Origin: JACPPO01 sp965262505
Lineage (GTDB): Bacteria > Acidobacteriota > Vicinamibacteria > Vicinamibacterales > UBA2999
Assembly: GCA_965262505.1 (NCBI GenBank)
Contig: CBDHFM010000019.1
Coordinates: forward strand, 1-42,971
Direction: 5' to 3'
DNA length: 42,971 nt
A model generated the notes under the pieces. That model did no database searches, was not told the DNA's origin, and was given only the letters and a program-made list of their open reading frames with translations. How positions within the stretch are numbered: position 1 is the stretch's first letter; every line of letters starts with the position of its first letter. Position numbers and translations under genes: made by a program. Below are positions 7,627-14,822 of the stretch, piece after piece.

Positions 7627-8477
7627 CTAGAGAATGGCGTCCGTTGGACTCTTTCCTGACCAGTCGTAGGTTGTCCGTATCTGCGTCTTGAACTCGGCGG
7701 GTGTCAGGTCGCCAAGACTCATGTGCGGACGTTCCTCATTGTAGTGTCGCCGCCAGCGTTCGATTTCGATTTGCGCCTCCGTCCGATTCCGAAACCACTC
7801 AAGTGAGAGACATTCGTTCCGGAACTTCCCGTTGAACGATTCGTCGGTGCCATTCTGCCAGGGCTTGCCTGGGTCGATGAAGGCGCTGTCGATCTCCGCC
7901 GCCTGGAGCCAGCGGAGGACGGCCGTCGCGATGAACTCGGGGCCATTATCTGACCGCAGATGGCGCGGGACGCCGTGGACGCTGACGAGCCGCGCGAGAA
8001 CGTCGATGACACGCCCCGACCGAATGCTGCCCGCCACGTCAATGGCCAAACATTCGCGCGTGAACTCGTCGATGACCGTGAGACATTTCAGCAACCGTCC
8101 ATCGGCACACGTATCGAAGATGAAATCGTAGGCCCACACGTGATTCCTCGCCGTGGGCGGCTCGATGCCACCCGGCGGCGCGGGCGGCGCCGGGGCACTT
8201 GCAACCCGGCCTGGCGCCAGAGACGATACGCCCGGTCCGCACTCATGGCATGGCCACGCCGGGCGAGAAAGATCCGGATCTTCCGGTAGCCGTACCGGGG
8301 ATACTGGCCGGCGAGCTCCCGCATGACCGCCAGCGCCGGCGCATCGCGTTGCGGCCACCCAGACGTATAGCCCAACGTCGATCGCGCGACCGATAACAAG
8401 GCGCACGCGCGGCGACTCGACAGCCCGCGTCGCCGTGCATACGCGACCTGCTGCCGGCGCACCCGTGCGCCTACCAT
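7627..8477 (-). pseudogene. IS3-family transposase OrfB, frameshifted
   Basis: The integrase-type catalytic subunit is split into two frames. The first runs from about 8477 (GARVRRQQVAYARRRGLSSR ... GLQVPRRRPRRRVA) and the second covers the rve catalytic core down to 7627 (NHVWAYDFIFDTCADG, LRSDNGPEFIA, GTDESFNGKFRNECLS). The DDE residues are D in WAYDF, D in RSDNGPEF and E in DESFNGKF, all present. The shift lies in GC-rich sequence near 8140-8200, inside orfB. It is therefore not the usual programmed frameshift, which occurs between orfA and orfB. Decay or an assembly indel explains it. Confidence 0.85.
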
Positions 8478-8734
8478 TTGTTTCTGGTGATCTCCTTGAG
8501 CACGTCGATCTCGAGATCCCGATCGGCGACCAGCTTCTTCAGCCGCCCGTTCTCGTGCTCGAGCTGGCGCAACCGCTTCACGTCGGCCGGTTCCAGCGTG
8601 CCGAAGTGCTTCCGCCAGCTATAAATCGTCTGGGCGCTCACACCGTGCTGCTTCGCGACCTCCGGCACTGGCCGCCGATCGGCCTCCCGCAGGCTCGTCA
8701 CCATCTGCTCTTCTGTGAACCGCGTCTTCTTCAT
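8471..8734 (-). CDS. IS3-family transposase OrfA
   Basis: 87 residues from the ATG at 8734 (MKKTRFTEEQMVTSLREADR), preceded by ggagga. A helix-turn-helix (VAKQHGVSAQTIYSWRKHFG) is followed by a leucine-zipper helix (LEHENGRLKKLVADRDLEID), the standard OrfA layout for binding the inverted repeats and dimerising. Its end overlaps the start of orfB, as needed for programmed -1 frameshifting to the OrfAB fusion. Confidence 0.9.
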   Translation of the reverse strand: MKKTRFTEEQMVTSLREADRRPVPEVAKQHGVSAQTIYSWRKHFGTLEPADVKRLRQLEHENGRLKKLVADRDLEIDVLKEITRNKW

Positions 8735-8800
8735 GGCTCCTCCTTGCCCGGAGGACGCCATTCTCTCAAGTCTCAGCTGGTCCGAAAAATGGCAGGCAGG

Positions 8801-9010
8801 TCAGACGACCATGAGACGCGCGAGTTCCTCCCCGTCGATCAGGACGATGCGCTTCGGACTCTTGGCCAACATAGTCCGTCGCGGACCGCGTGAACCCGGC
8901 GGTGGTCACGAACACGCCCTTGGTCGTGTTCGGCGTATCCGATCGCCCCGGCGAAGTTCCGGAGGTCGCTTTCACCCACGGTGGTGCCGGCGGCGTATTT
9001 CTTGGGTCTA
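8801..9010 (-). pseudogene. C-terminal remnant of an Mrr-type restriction endonuclease
   Basis: Three minus-strand frames together spell the end of an Mrr-like protein: KKYAAGTTVGESDLRNFAGA, then TTKGVFVTTAGFTRSATDYV, then SPKRIVLIDGEELARLMVV and stop. Mrr proteins are type IV enzymes that cut modified DNA using a PD-(D/E)XK core. Here the catalytic N-terminal part is missing and at least two frameshifts separate the blocks, so it is inactive. The stop codon coincides with the IS3 right terminal base pairs. Confidence 0.7.
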
Positions 9011-9073
9011 TCCGGGTTTCCCAACGCTATTTTTGGGCCTTTCGGTGTTTTTCGTGAGTGATTTAATGGGAAA

Positions 9074-9167
9074 GGCCCTGTGGAAGCTTGTGGAAAACGC
9101 TGCGCGTTTTCCAAGGCGCGGTGGGCGCGTTCTGTGCGTCCACGGCGCCGTCAGCTTCCACAGGGCC
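9074..9167. repeat. inverted repeats with DnaA-box-like sequences in the origin region
   Basis: ggccctgtggaagct (9074-9088) and agcttccacagggcc (9153-9167) form perfect 15-bp arms. Nested between them, tggaaaacgc (9091-9100) and gcgttttcca (9104-9113) form a 10-bp hairpin with a 3-nt loop. The repeated TGTGGAA/TTCCACA text, and TTTCCACAG at 9199-9207, are near-matches to DnaA boxes. With the iterons and rep next to it, this fits a plasmid replication origin. Confidence 0.6.
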
Positions 9168-9208
9168 CGGCCGTGTGGGCTAAGATGGCTCCTGGCAGTT
9201 TCCACAGA

Positions 9209-9270
9209 CTGGCCAAGCTAATACTGCCTTGTACATACTGAAAAGAAATACTGTAGAGATACTGTACGCT
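9209..9270. other. AT-rich stretch with repeated atactg, possible DNA unwinding element
   Basis: The word atactg or a close form recurs four times (aatactgcc, catactgaa, aatactgta, gatactgta) in an AT-rich run between the inverted repeats and the iterons. Position and composition suit the melting region of an iteron origin. This is inference. Confidence 0.4.
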
Positions 9271-9302
9271 TCTAGAGCCTATTAAAATCAACAAGTTACA
9301 CG

Positions 9303-9400
9303 TACTTTCGGGGGCTCATTCACGGACTTTCGGGGGCTCATTCACGAAAAACACGGACTTTCGGGGGCTCATTCACGTGACTTTCGGGGGCTAATTAACG
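9303..9400. repeat. four replication iterons
   Basis: Four direct copies of a 22-bp unit with core TTTCGGGGGCTCATTCACG start at 9303, 9325, 9356 and 9379. The first three are identical apart from the first base. The fourth differs near its end (ctaattaacg). Starts are 22, 31 and 23 bp apart, close to one or one and a half helix turns. Iterons directly before an initiator gene are Rep-binding sites that start replication and limit copy number. Confidence 0.9.
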
Positions 9401-9430
9401 TGGATGAATTTTATGTATTCGTTGGGGGTT

Positions 9431-9446
9431 AGAGGTGGTAGCCTCT
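9431..9446 (+). promoter_or_regulatory. hairpin covering the rep ribosome binding site
   Basis: agagg and cctct form a 5-bp stem around tggtag just before the rep start at 9457. The only Shine-Dalgarno-like sequence (gaggt) lies inside the stem, so translation of rep may be weakened or regulated by this structure. Confidence 0.35.
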
Positions 9447-9456
9447 TGCTAAAGCG

Positions 9457-10449
9457 ATGGCCACGAGTGAGAGCAATAAGCTGAAGCTGAAGCGATTTCA
9501 GAAGAACATGTTTCGGGTCGGCAAGGTCGTCAGCATCGCTGAACGCATCGACCACGCCGAACATTTTGAAGCCGTCCGGACGGCTAGGGCCCTGGCCATC
9601 GCCGGTCTCCCGAAACGGCGGTGCCAAACTCGCGACCTCTCTCGAACGCTCCGGGTTGGAGCCAATCTGTGGCTCCGAGTGACGTACACCGCCCAGGAAG
9701 GCCACGACCTTCCCTTTGGCGAAGACAGGTTTGTGCTCGCCGGGATTCAACACCTGGCGCTCGAGCAAGACTCCCCTACCGTTCTTTTTGCCCGGGTCGG
9801 CTCGTTGTTGAAGACGTTCGGGCTGAGCGAGGACGGCCGAACGGTGTCTCTCCTCCGGCAACGCTTCGCTCGTTTGGCGGGGCTCTCGGTGCGGCTGCTG
9901 TTTGGATGCTCAAAAGACGAGCTCGATGAGCACGTTAACGCCGAGCAAATCTTCATCATCCGCAAATATTCCTTACCGACGCGGAAAGACCTTCAATCCG
10001 AGCACGCTGGCCAGCTGACCATTCCTGGCTCTCACCCTTACGGCGTGGTCTTGAGCGGCGATTTCTGGAACCACCTTTCAGAGTCAAAAAACCGGCTCTT
10101 GGTGCCTCTTGAGCTCCTGAAGCTCTACGTCGACAAGCCCACAGGTTGGGATTATCTTTGCTTTCTGACGGCGCGCTGTGGTGCGGCGAAGACCGCTTCG
10201 AAGGTGCCTCACGAGGCTCTGGTCTCGCTCTTTCGAGACACAGAACGGCAGGAGGACCGAAACATCATCCGGAGCCTGCAGCGCTACCACAGCGAGATTA
10301 TGAGAGCCACGGGTGGCCGTCTGAATGCAGAGCTCATCGAGGACGGGGCCTTTCCATCGTCCGGTGGTCGACCAAAGAAGCGATGGGCGCTGATTGTTCG
10401 GCCGAGCCAGTCTCTCTTCGCTCGACCTCAAGACCTCATCGAGTTCTGA
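9457..10449 (+). CDS. plasmid replication initiator, RepA_C type
   Basis: 330 residues from the ATG at 9457, 57 bp after the last iteron. The middle part (LWLRVTYTAQEGHDLPFGED ... LLKTFGLSEDGRTVSLLRQR ... RLAGLSVRLLFG) resembles the RepA_C family of plasmid initiators. Those proteins bind iterons through winged-helix domains and open the origin with DnaA. Winged-helix-like segments follow at about 190-280. The length is normal. There is no replicative helicase or primase gene nearby, so host proteins would be recruited. The downstream hairpins (10472-10493 onward) separate it from the convergent partition operon. Its codon use is less GC-biased than that of the acylase or integrase genes. Confidence 0.85.
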   Translation: MATSESNKLKLKRFQKNMFRVGKVVSIAERIDHAEHFEAVRTARALAIAGLPKRRCQTRDLSRTLRVGANLWLRVTYTAQEGHDLPFGEDRFVLAGIQHLALEQDSPTVLFARVGSLLKTFGLSEDGRTVSLLRQRFARLAGLSVRLLFGCSKDELDEHVNAEQIFIIRKYSLPTRKDLQSEHAGQLTIPGSHPYGVVLSGDFWNHLSESKNRLLVPLELLKLYVDKPTGWDYLCFLTARCGAAKTASKVPHEALVSLFRDTERQEDRNIIRSLQRYHSEIMRATGGRLNAELIEDGAFPSSGGRPKKRWALIVRPSQSLFARPQDLIEF

Positions 10450-10471
10450 TTGTCCTGAACTTCGCGGGCGT

Positions 10472-10493
10472 GAAAAGGGATTTATCCCCTTTC
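10472..10493 (+). terminator. hairpin after rep
   Basis: gaaaagggat and atcccctttc pair with one mismatch around a 2-nt loop, 22 bp after the rep stop. There is only a short T tract, so it is a weak intrinsic-terminator candidate. Confidence 0.4.
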
Positions 10494-10608
10494 TGACCCT
10501 CTCCGTATCCTTAACTGGATATTCTTCTTCTTCGCGTTATTGGGCGACCGCGCGATCTCAAAACGTGTCCTGGTTGAGCTGTATTTCGTGTTGATAACCG
10601 TATTTCAG

Positions 10609-10661
10609 AAGTGCCAAATTGGCACTTCCAGAAGTGTAAATATGGCGTGTCTGGACACGCC
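10609..10661. repeat. two adjacent palindromes between rep and par
   Basis: aagtgccaaattggcactt (10609-10627, 9-bp arms) and ggcgtgtctggacacgcc (10644-10661, 8-bp arms) lie 16 bp apart. They could be terminators for convergent transcripts or protein-binding sites. Neither is followed by a T run, so a binding-site role (operator, or a partition-related site) is possible. Unproven. Confidence 0.45.
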
Positions 10662-10733
10662 AGGATCGTGTCCCAGCCCGTGGCGTAAGAGCGTAGCGCT
10701 CATCGCGGTATACGGCGGGTAGGGCCGGGACGC

Positions 10734-10925
10734 TCAGGCTGTCACGGTTGGCAGCTTGATGAGGTCATCATTGCTCATTGGAGCGATGGATCCCAGTGCC
10801 ATGTAACGGGCTCTTTGGATCGCCCATTCGTCGTTCTGCTCGACGAGGCTGGCGCCGATCAGGCGGGTGATGGCGTCCTCGTTGGGGAAGATGCCGACGA
10901 CGGTGGTTCGGCGCTTATCTTCGCC
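10734..10925 (-). pseudogene. C-terminal remnant of an IS256-family transposase
   Basis: The minus-strand frame reads RRTTVVGIFPNEDAITRLIG, then EQNDEWAIQRARYMALGSIA, and ends DDLIKLPTVTA. The GIFPNE-x-AI-RLIGA and EQNDEW blocks are typical of the end of IS256/Mutator-type transposases. The catalytic DDE part is absent. The fragment abuts the inverted repeat at 10931-10970. Confidence 0.75.
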
Positions 10926-10930
10926 AGACG

Positions 10931-10970
10931 GTAAGATAATAAGAAAAGACTTATTGTCTTATTTTATCTT
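10931..10970. repeat. AT-rich imperfect palindrome at the 3' end of the par operon
   Basis: aagataataaga pairs with tcttattttatctt across about 14 nt, overlapping the stop codon of the RHH gene. The same words (ataaga, tctta) recur upstream of parA at 11884-11935. It could be a terminator, but shared words on both sides of a parA/RHH operon also fit a centromere or operator bound by the RHH protein. Confidence 0.5.
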
Positions 10971-11249
10971 CCGTGGCGCTTTTGCCCGGATACCGAACGT
11001 CTCTTCGACGGCCTGGAGGAGTAAATCACGCATCGAGCGCTTCTCTTGAACAGCTCGTATCTTGAAGGCTTCGTGAACAGAAGCGGGTAAATCGTAGGTT
11101 GCCCGGACAACCCCTTCAGCAGGCAGACCCTTTTTCTTTCGGGCTTTGCCCTTGGCCGGTACCGCGTCAGCGGCAGCGGTCTTGGCTCCACCAATAAACT
11201 CTTCGACATTGAGGCCGGCTTTAGGCAGTCGCTGCGGTTCCTTCATCAT
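10959..11249 (-). CDS. ribbon-helix-helix partition partner of ParA
   Basis: 96 residues; the start overlaps the end of parA by about 29 bp, so the two are translationally coupled. Residues 1-45 are basic and flexible (Lys/Ala rich, KGKARKKKG). Residues 48-90 (VVRATYDLPASVHEAFKIRA ... SMRDLLLQAVEETFG) fit an RHH/CopG fold: a beta strand that enters the DNA groove, then two helices for dimerisation. Small ParA proteins of type Ib work with such RHH centromere-binding proteins (ParG/ParB-like). They bind repeats beside the operon and also repress it. The position and the AT-rich repeats on both sides support that role. Confidence 0.75.
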   Translation of the reverse strand: MMKEPQRLPKAGLNVEEFIGGAKTAAADAVPAKGKARKKKGLPAEGVVRATYDLPASVHEAFKIRAVQEKRSMRDLLLQAVEETFGIRAKAPRKIK

Positions 11250-11883
11250 AGATTCCTAGCTCGCGGGCTAATTGACAAAGTTCCTGGGCTGCCCTCCCGG
11301 ACGGCTCCCACTCCACTACTCCGAGGCCTTCTCCAATGGCTCTCGGCCAGGCTGTGCGGCTCTGGATGATCGCGGTCATCAGGGAGACCTTTCTGGCGTC
11401 GAGATGTGTTTGGAGGCTCTGCAGAGCCTCCTTGGCGATGATGGTGGGGGTTGCTTGGTTTAAGACGACTCGAGCGTCGATGTCGCCGCTGGCGGAGAGC
11501 TCGTCGAGAACATCGAAGACATCATCCGCAGCCCAGGTGTCGAAGGCCGATGGCACCATGGGGACGAGGATGGTGTCAGCGGCCACGAGGGCGCTCCTGA
11601 AAACCGGCGCGTCTCGCCCTCCGACATCGATGAAGACGTAGTCGTAGGGCTCGGACAGCTCTGGCAATTGCTTGTGGAGAATCGGTTGGGAGAGCTGGAT
11701 GCCTGCGAATTGGGGCCGTGTGTCGTCCCTGGCGTTCAAAAACTGCAAGCTACTGGCCTGGGGGTCGGCGTCAACCAGGAGAACCTTGTGGCCTTTGGCT
11801 GCGGCCACAACGGCCAGGTTGACGGCCAGGGTCGACTTCCCTACCCCTCCTTTGGTGTTGGCGATGGCGTAGATGTGCGGCAT
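11221..11883 (-). CDS. parA: ParA-type partition ATPase (type Ib)
   Basis: 220 residues. Residues 10-17 (KGGVGKST) are the deviant Walker A motif with the signature lysine. VLLVDADPQASS (about 34-45) is the A'-motif and DYVFIDVGGRD (about 80-90) the Walker B region. There is no N-terminal helix-turn-helix, so it belongs to the small ParA class (type Ib) that moves plasmids over the nucleoid with an RHH partner. The next gene is exactly such a partner. The gene is convergent with rep and starts just inside an AT-rich region that probably holds its promoter and operator. It is complete and in good frame. Confidence 0.9.
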   Translation of the reverse strand: MPHIYAIANTKGGVGKSTLAVNLAVVAAAKGHKVLLVDADPQASSLQFLNARDDTRPQFAGIQLSQPILHKQLPELSEPYDYVFIDVGGRDAPVFRSALVAADTILVPMVPSAFDTWAADDVFDVLDELSASGDIDARVVLNQATPTIIAKEALQSLQTHLDARKVSLMTAIIQSRTAWPRAIGEGLGVVEWEPSGRAAQELCQLARELGIYDEGTAATA

Positions 11884-11935
11884 GGATATAAGACCATAAG
11901 AATAGTCTTAAATACATATTACCTTATATTCTGGC
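11884..11935 (-). promoter_or_regulatory. parA promoter/operator region
   Basis: An AT-rich stretch upstream of parA. On the coding strand tcttat occurs in direct copies (attcttatggtcttatat) with an inverted ataagg further upstream. Similar words occur at 10931-10970 behind the operon. This is consistent with RHH-protein binding and autoregulation. Confidence 0.45.
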
Positions 11936-12205
11936 TGAGGCGGCGGGGACCTCCGCGAAACGGGGGTTGATAAACTCGTCACAGCGGCTGGCCCGGTCGG
12001 TGCTGTTGCCGAGCAGCGCCACCGGCGGTGCGACGTTGAGCCCGATCTCCTGGCTCAGATAGAAGCCCGACGCTGGCTGCGCCGAGGCCGAGCCGGTGGT
12101 CAGCCCGGCACCGGCGAGAGCCAGCACGCACGCGCCGAAGAGCACCTCCTGGTGCACATCATTGTCAGGTCCGTTGGGATCGTACCCTGCACTGGAACGG
12201 TTCAT
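11936..12205 (-). pseudogene. N-terminal fragment of an outer-membrane protein
   Basis: The frame contains a signal peptide (LFGACVLALAGAGLTTGSAS) and then the start of a beta-barrel-type protein (SGFYLSQEIGLNVAPPVALL ... DRASRCDEFINPRFAEV). It is cut by the AT-rich parA upstream region after about 90 codons. The true start is unclear: ATG at 12205 and an internal GTG after caggag are both possible. Only the first strand or two of the barrel remain, so it cannot be functional. Confidence 0.45.
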
Positions 12206-12650
12206 CTTTTTTACCCAAAGTCGGGTACTGGGATAGGCACACTGGCCGGAAACAGCCCGGAGAGCCTTCGCGTTCCTGGCGTGTCAACGGCTGCGCCGTC
12301 CTCCGCTCCGGCCCTCCGGGTGACCCGCCTGGCCCGCTGCGGCTCAGCAAGCCCGTAGGGCTGGCGTTCACCACCGACCCGCCGCCAGTCCTGGCCGCGC
12401 CGGGCGCGCGCGGGCGCGTCCAGGGCCGGTCAGGAGGCGCCGGCCGCCCGGTGTGGGCGCGGCGGCCCCCGTTTGACGGCGCGGGGTCCGTCGCCGTGTC
12501 TCACCGTCCCATAACTCCCTTTATGGGCCCCTCGCCCCCGCCAAGCCCGCCGCTTGCATCGTGGACGACCATCTACTAACCTAGATTACAGGATGCCCGC
12601 CGTCCATCCTCCCATCCTCACTGCCCATCGAGGGGTCGTCGGGTAGCGCC
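12206..12650. other. intergenic region with a dif-like site; no gene seen
   Basis: I see no coding frame with convincing composition here. The stretch is very GC-rich until about 12480 and becomes AT-richer just before the HTH gene (ctactaacctagattaca). It contains the Xer-like palindrome at 12504-12531. The tyrosine-recombinase operon promoter is probably in 12532-12640. Confidence 0.5.
12504..12531. other. second Xer/dif-like 11-6-11 site, upstream of the tyrosine recombinase
   Basis: ccgtcccataa, the 6-bp centre ctccct and ttatgggcccc form an 11-6-11 site with 7-bp perfect inner arms (cccataa/ttatggg). The CATAA-N6-TTATG core equals that of the palindrome at 2952-2979. It lies 120 bp before the HTH-recombinase operon, where an attachment site of that recombinase would be expected. 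Confidence 0.4.
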
Positions 12651-13151
12651 GTGCCCGCCACACCCCGCTGGCTGCTCGCCATCCCCGACGCCATCCGGCA
12701 GCTCGAGGCGCTGGACCGCGAGGTGCTCACGCGGCGCGACGTGGAGCGGCTCTTCGGCGTCTCGAGAGCCAGGGCGGCGACGCTCATGCAGACCTTCGGG
12801 GCCGAGCTGACCGGCTACCAGCGAACGCTGCCCCGGACGAAGCTCCTCCGCCAGCTCCGGACACAGCGGGCGCGGGGCGCCTTCCGCGGCGAAGTGGCAC
12901 GTCGGGATCGCCTGGTGGCCGAACTGCGGAAGGCGCGGGTGACCGGGATCCGCGTGGCCGTGCCGGTCGAGGCGCTCGAGGGACGGCTCGCCAGCCTGCC
13001 CGAGGGCGTCCACGTCGCGCGGGACCGGATCGACGTGCGGTTCTCCGGGGCGCAGGAGGCCGTCGCGCGGCTCTTCGCGCTCGCCCAGGCGCTGACGCAC
13101 GACTACGAGCAGTTCGAGGCGCTCGTCGGCAGGGGAGAGGTGTCCGAATGA
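12651..13151 (+). CDS. HTH protein paired with a tyrosine recombinase
   Basis: 166 residues from the GTG at 12651. Residues 20-55 (LEALDREVLTRRDVERLFGV SRARAATLMQTF) look like a helix-turn-helix of the kind found in excisionases and MerR-type wings. The rest is basic (RTQRARGAFRGEVARRDRLV) and ends in a helical tail. The stop overlaps the recombinase start in ATGA, so the pair is translationally coupled. A plausible role is DNA bending or directionality control at the recombination site, inferred from position. I do not recognise a named family. The start has only a weak, distant gagggg. Confidence 0.65.
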   Translation: MPATPRWLLAIPDAIRQLEALDREVLTRRDVERLFGVSRARAATLMQTFGAELTGYQRTLPRTKLLRQLRTQRARGAFRGEVARRDRLVAELRKARVTGIRVAVPVEALEGRLASLPEGVHVARDRIDVRFSGAQEAVARLFALAQALTHDYEQFEALVGRGEVSE

Positions 13152-14125
13152 GCGAGGCCCTGATGCCACCGGTCGCCCGGCCCGAGATCACCAGGCCCGG
13201 CGGGGCCGTCATGCTGCCCGCGGTGATCGTCGACGCCGGGCCGGCGGCCGTCGAGCGCTTCCTGGAGTTCTTTGCGGCGCGGATCGCGAACGCGAGGACG
13301 CGGGCGGCGTACGGGCGGGCCGTGGGGCAGTTTCTGGCGTGGTGCGCGGCGCGGGGCCTGGGGCTCACGGCGGTCGCGCCGCTGCACGTGGCCGCCTACA
13401 TCCGGACCCACCCCGGGTCGGCGCCCACGGTCAAGCAGCACCTGGCGGCCATCCGCATGCTCGGCGACTGGCTCGTCGTCAGCCAGGTTCTCCCGGTGAA
13501 CCCGGCGGCGGCCGTCCGGGGGCCGAAGCACGTCGTCACGACGGGCGCAACGCCGGTGCTCTCGCCGGCCGAGGCGCGCCGGCTCCTCGAGGCGATCGAC
13601 ACAGGCACGCTCGCCGGCCTGCGCGACCGGGCGCTCGTCTCGGTGATGCTCTACAGCGTCGCGCGGGTGAGCGCGGTGATCGGGATGCGGCGGCAGGACT
13701 ACTTCCGGCAGGAGCGCCAGGGGTGGCTCCGGCTCCACGAGAAGGGCGGCACGCGGCACGACGTCCCGGCCCACCATCGGGCGGCCGAGGCGCTCGACGA
13801 CTACCTCGCGCGGGCCGGGCGCGACGCGGCGACGGCGGCGCTCTTCCAGAGCGTCGACCCCGCGGGGCGGCGGCTGACGGGCCGGGCGCTCTCGCGGCGT
13901 CTCGTCCTGGCGATGATCAAGCGGCGGGCGGCGGCGGCGGATCTCCCGCCCTCGACCTGCTGCCACACGTTTCGGGCGACGGGGATCACGGCGTATCTGT
14001 CGAACGGGGGGACGCTCGAACACGCGCAGCAGATCGCCGGGCACGCCTCCCCGAAGACCACGAAGCTCTACGACCGGACGGCGGACACGATCACCGTCGA
14101 CGAGATCGAGCGCATCGTGATCTAG
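13148..14125 (+). CDS. tyrosine recombinase / integrase
   Basis: 325 residues. The N-terminal core-binding (SAM-like) domain spans about 33-125 (ERFLEFFAARIANARTRAAY ... AYIRTHPGSAPTVKQHLAAI). The catalytic domain follows with all expected residues: R173 in YSVARVSAVIGM, K199 in LHEKGGTRHDV, H273-x-x-R276 in CHTFRATGI, H299 in AGHASPKTT and the nucleophile Y308 in KLYDRT. It cuts and rejoins DNA by a 3'-phosphotyrosine intermediate. Partner sites are unknown; the dif-like palindromes at 12504-12531 and 2952-2979 are candidates. It is coupled to the upstream HTH gene. Very high GC at third positions sets it apart from rep and par, which suggests a separate origin. Confidence 0.92.
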   Translation: MSEALMPPVARPEITRPGGAVMLPAVIVDAGPAAVERFLEFFAARIANARTRAAYGRAVGQFLAWCAARGLGLTAVAPLHVAAYIRTHPGSAPTVKQHLAAIRMLGDWLVVSQVLPVNPAAAVRGPKHVVTTGATPVLSPAEARRLLEAIDTGTLAGLRDRALVSVMLYSVARVSAVIGMRRQDYFRQERQGWLRLHEKGGTRHDVPAHHRAAEALDDYLARAGRDAATAALFQSVDPAGRRLTGRALSRRLVLAMIKRRAAAADLPPSTCCHTFRATGITAYLSNGGTLEHAQQIAGHASPKTTKLYDRTADTITVDEIERIVI

Positions 14126-14214
14126 GCGGTGGCCGTACTGCCTGGCGCAGCTCCCCGCGGGACGGCCGGCCGGCGCGTCGGGACGGACGCGCTGCCAGCT
14201 TCCGGCGCGTCTGC

Positions 14215-14480
14215 TTAACTCGCCTCGGGCTTGGATTCTTGGCGCCAAGACCGGATGTCGGCTAGGATGGCGCGCGCGCGCTGGGTGAGGAGTGCCTTCT
14301 CTTTGGGCGTAAACCGGATCTCACCGCTGACCCACCGGCTGATATCCCGGGTGGCACGACCATCCAGGCGAAGTCGTCGATCGTGCCGTAGACTTTTGGT
14401 CGAAATTCTTCGACGACAACGGGATCACGCCGTGACGTGCTCGCCGCGTCCGACCTGGACCCGGCGAAGGAAGATGCTTC
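14215..14480 (-). pseudogene. short hypothetical gene with a frameshift
   Basis: One minus-strand frame reads RDPVVVEEFRPKVYGTIDDF AWMVVPPG, and after a shift near 14350 another reads DISRWVSGEIRFTPKEKALL and on to the stop at 14215. The two blocks read as one protein of about 85 residues with an indel between them. No family is recognised. An intact start was not found. Confidence 0.4.
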
Positions 14481-14486
14481 ACCCCC

Positions 14487-14822
14487 ATGGATAACGTTCT
14501 GACAAGTTGGCCGGCCTTGTTTTTCTGGCCCGCGATTGTGATGGGCTTGATTCTCTCCGCGCTTGGGCTCGTCTGGCGGCGTTCGTCCCTGCCGAATGCC
14601 GGGGCGGTCCTCACGCTCCCGGCCGCGTTGTATCTCTCCGCGACACCGCGGTTTCAGTTCGTTGGGTTCGTGCCGGTGGCGTGTCTCTTGCTGGCCGCAT
14701 ATACCGTGAGGCGAGACTACGGTTCGTATGCCGTCCCATGGAACCGCGTGCGGATCGGGTGGGGGGTTCTCGCGGGGGCGGCGCTGTTCTGGATCATCCT
14801 GGCGGTCTTGGTGATGGTGTGA
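14487..14822 (+). CDS. small integral membrane protein, unknown
   Basis: 111 residues, starting MDNVLTSWPALFFWPAIVMG. Four hydrophobic segments are visible at about 8-30, 38-52, 56-72 and 88-110, joined by short loops with RR and RRDYGSY. There are no charged or catalytic motifs inside the membrane. It is probably an inner-membrane protein. No family is recognised and no operon partner exists. A weak ribosome binding site (gaagg) is 20 bp upstream. Confidence 0.65.
   Translation: MDNVLTSWPALFFWPAIVMGLILSALGLVWRRSSLPNAGAVLTLPAALYLSATPRFQFVGFVPVACLLLAAYTVRRDYGSYAVPWNRVRIGWGVLAGAALFWIILAVLVMV

Larger units (their letters stand above)
7595..8803 (-). mobile_element. IS3-family element (IS407-like group), orfB frameshifted
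   Basis: About 1209 bp bounded by imperfect inverted repeats starting TGACCTGCCTG at each end and finishing TTCGGACCA / TTTCGGACCA. It contains orfA and orfB on the minus strand. No clear 3-4 bp target duplication is visible (left flank tgt, right flank gac), so one flank may have been rearranged after insertion. The right end overlaps the stop codon of an Mrr remnant. Confidence 0.85.

Noticed and set aside
9303..9400. Short direct repeats considered as a CRISPR array
   Set aside because: Only four copies with no regular unique spacers (gaps of 0, 9 and 1 bp) directly before a rep gene; these are iterons.
13103..14248. 381-codon minus-strand frame over the integrase
   Set aside because: Antisense to a recombinase with all catalytic residues; Arg/Pro-rich composition with no motif.
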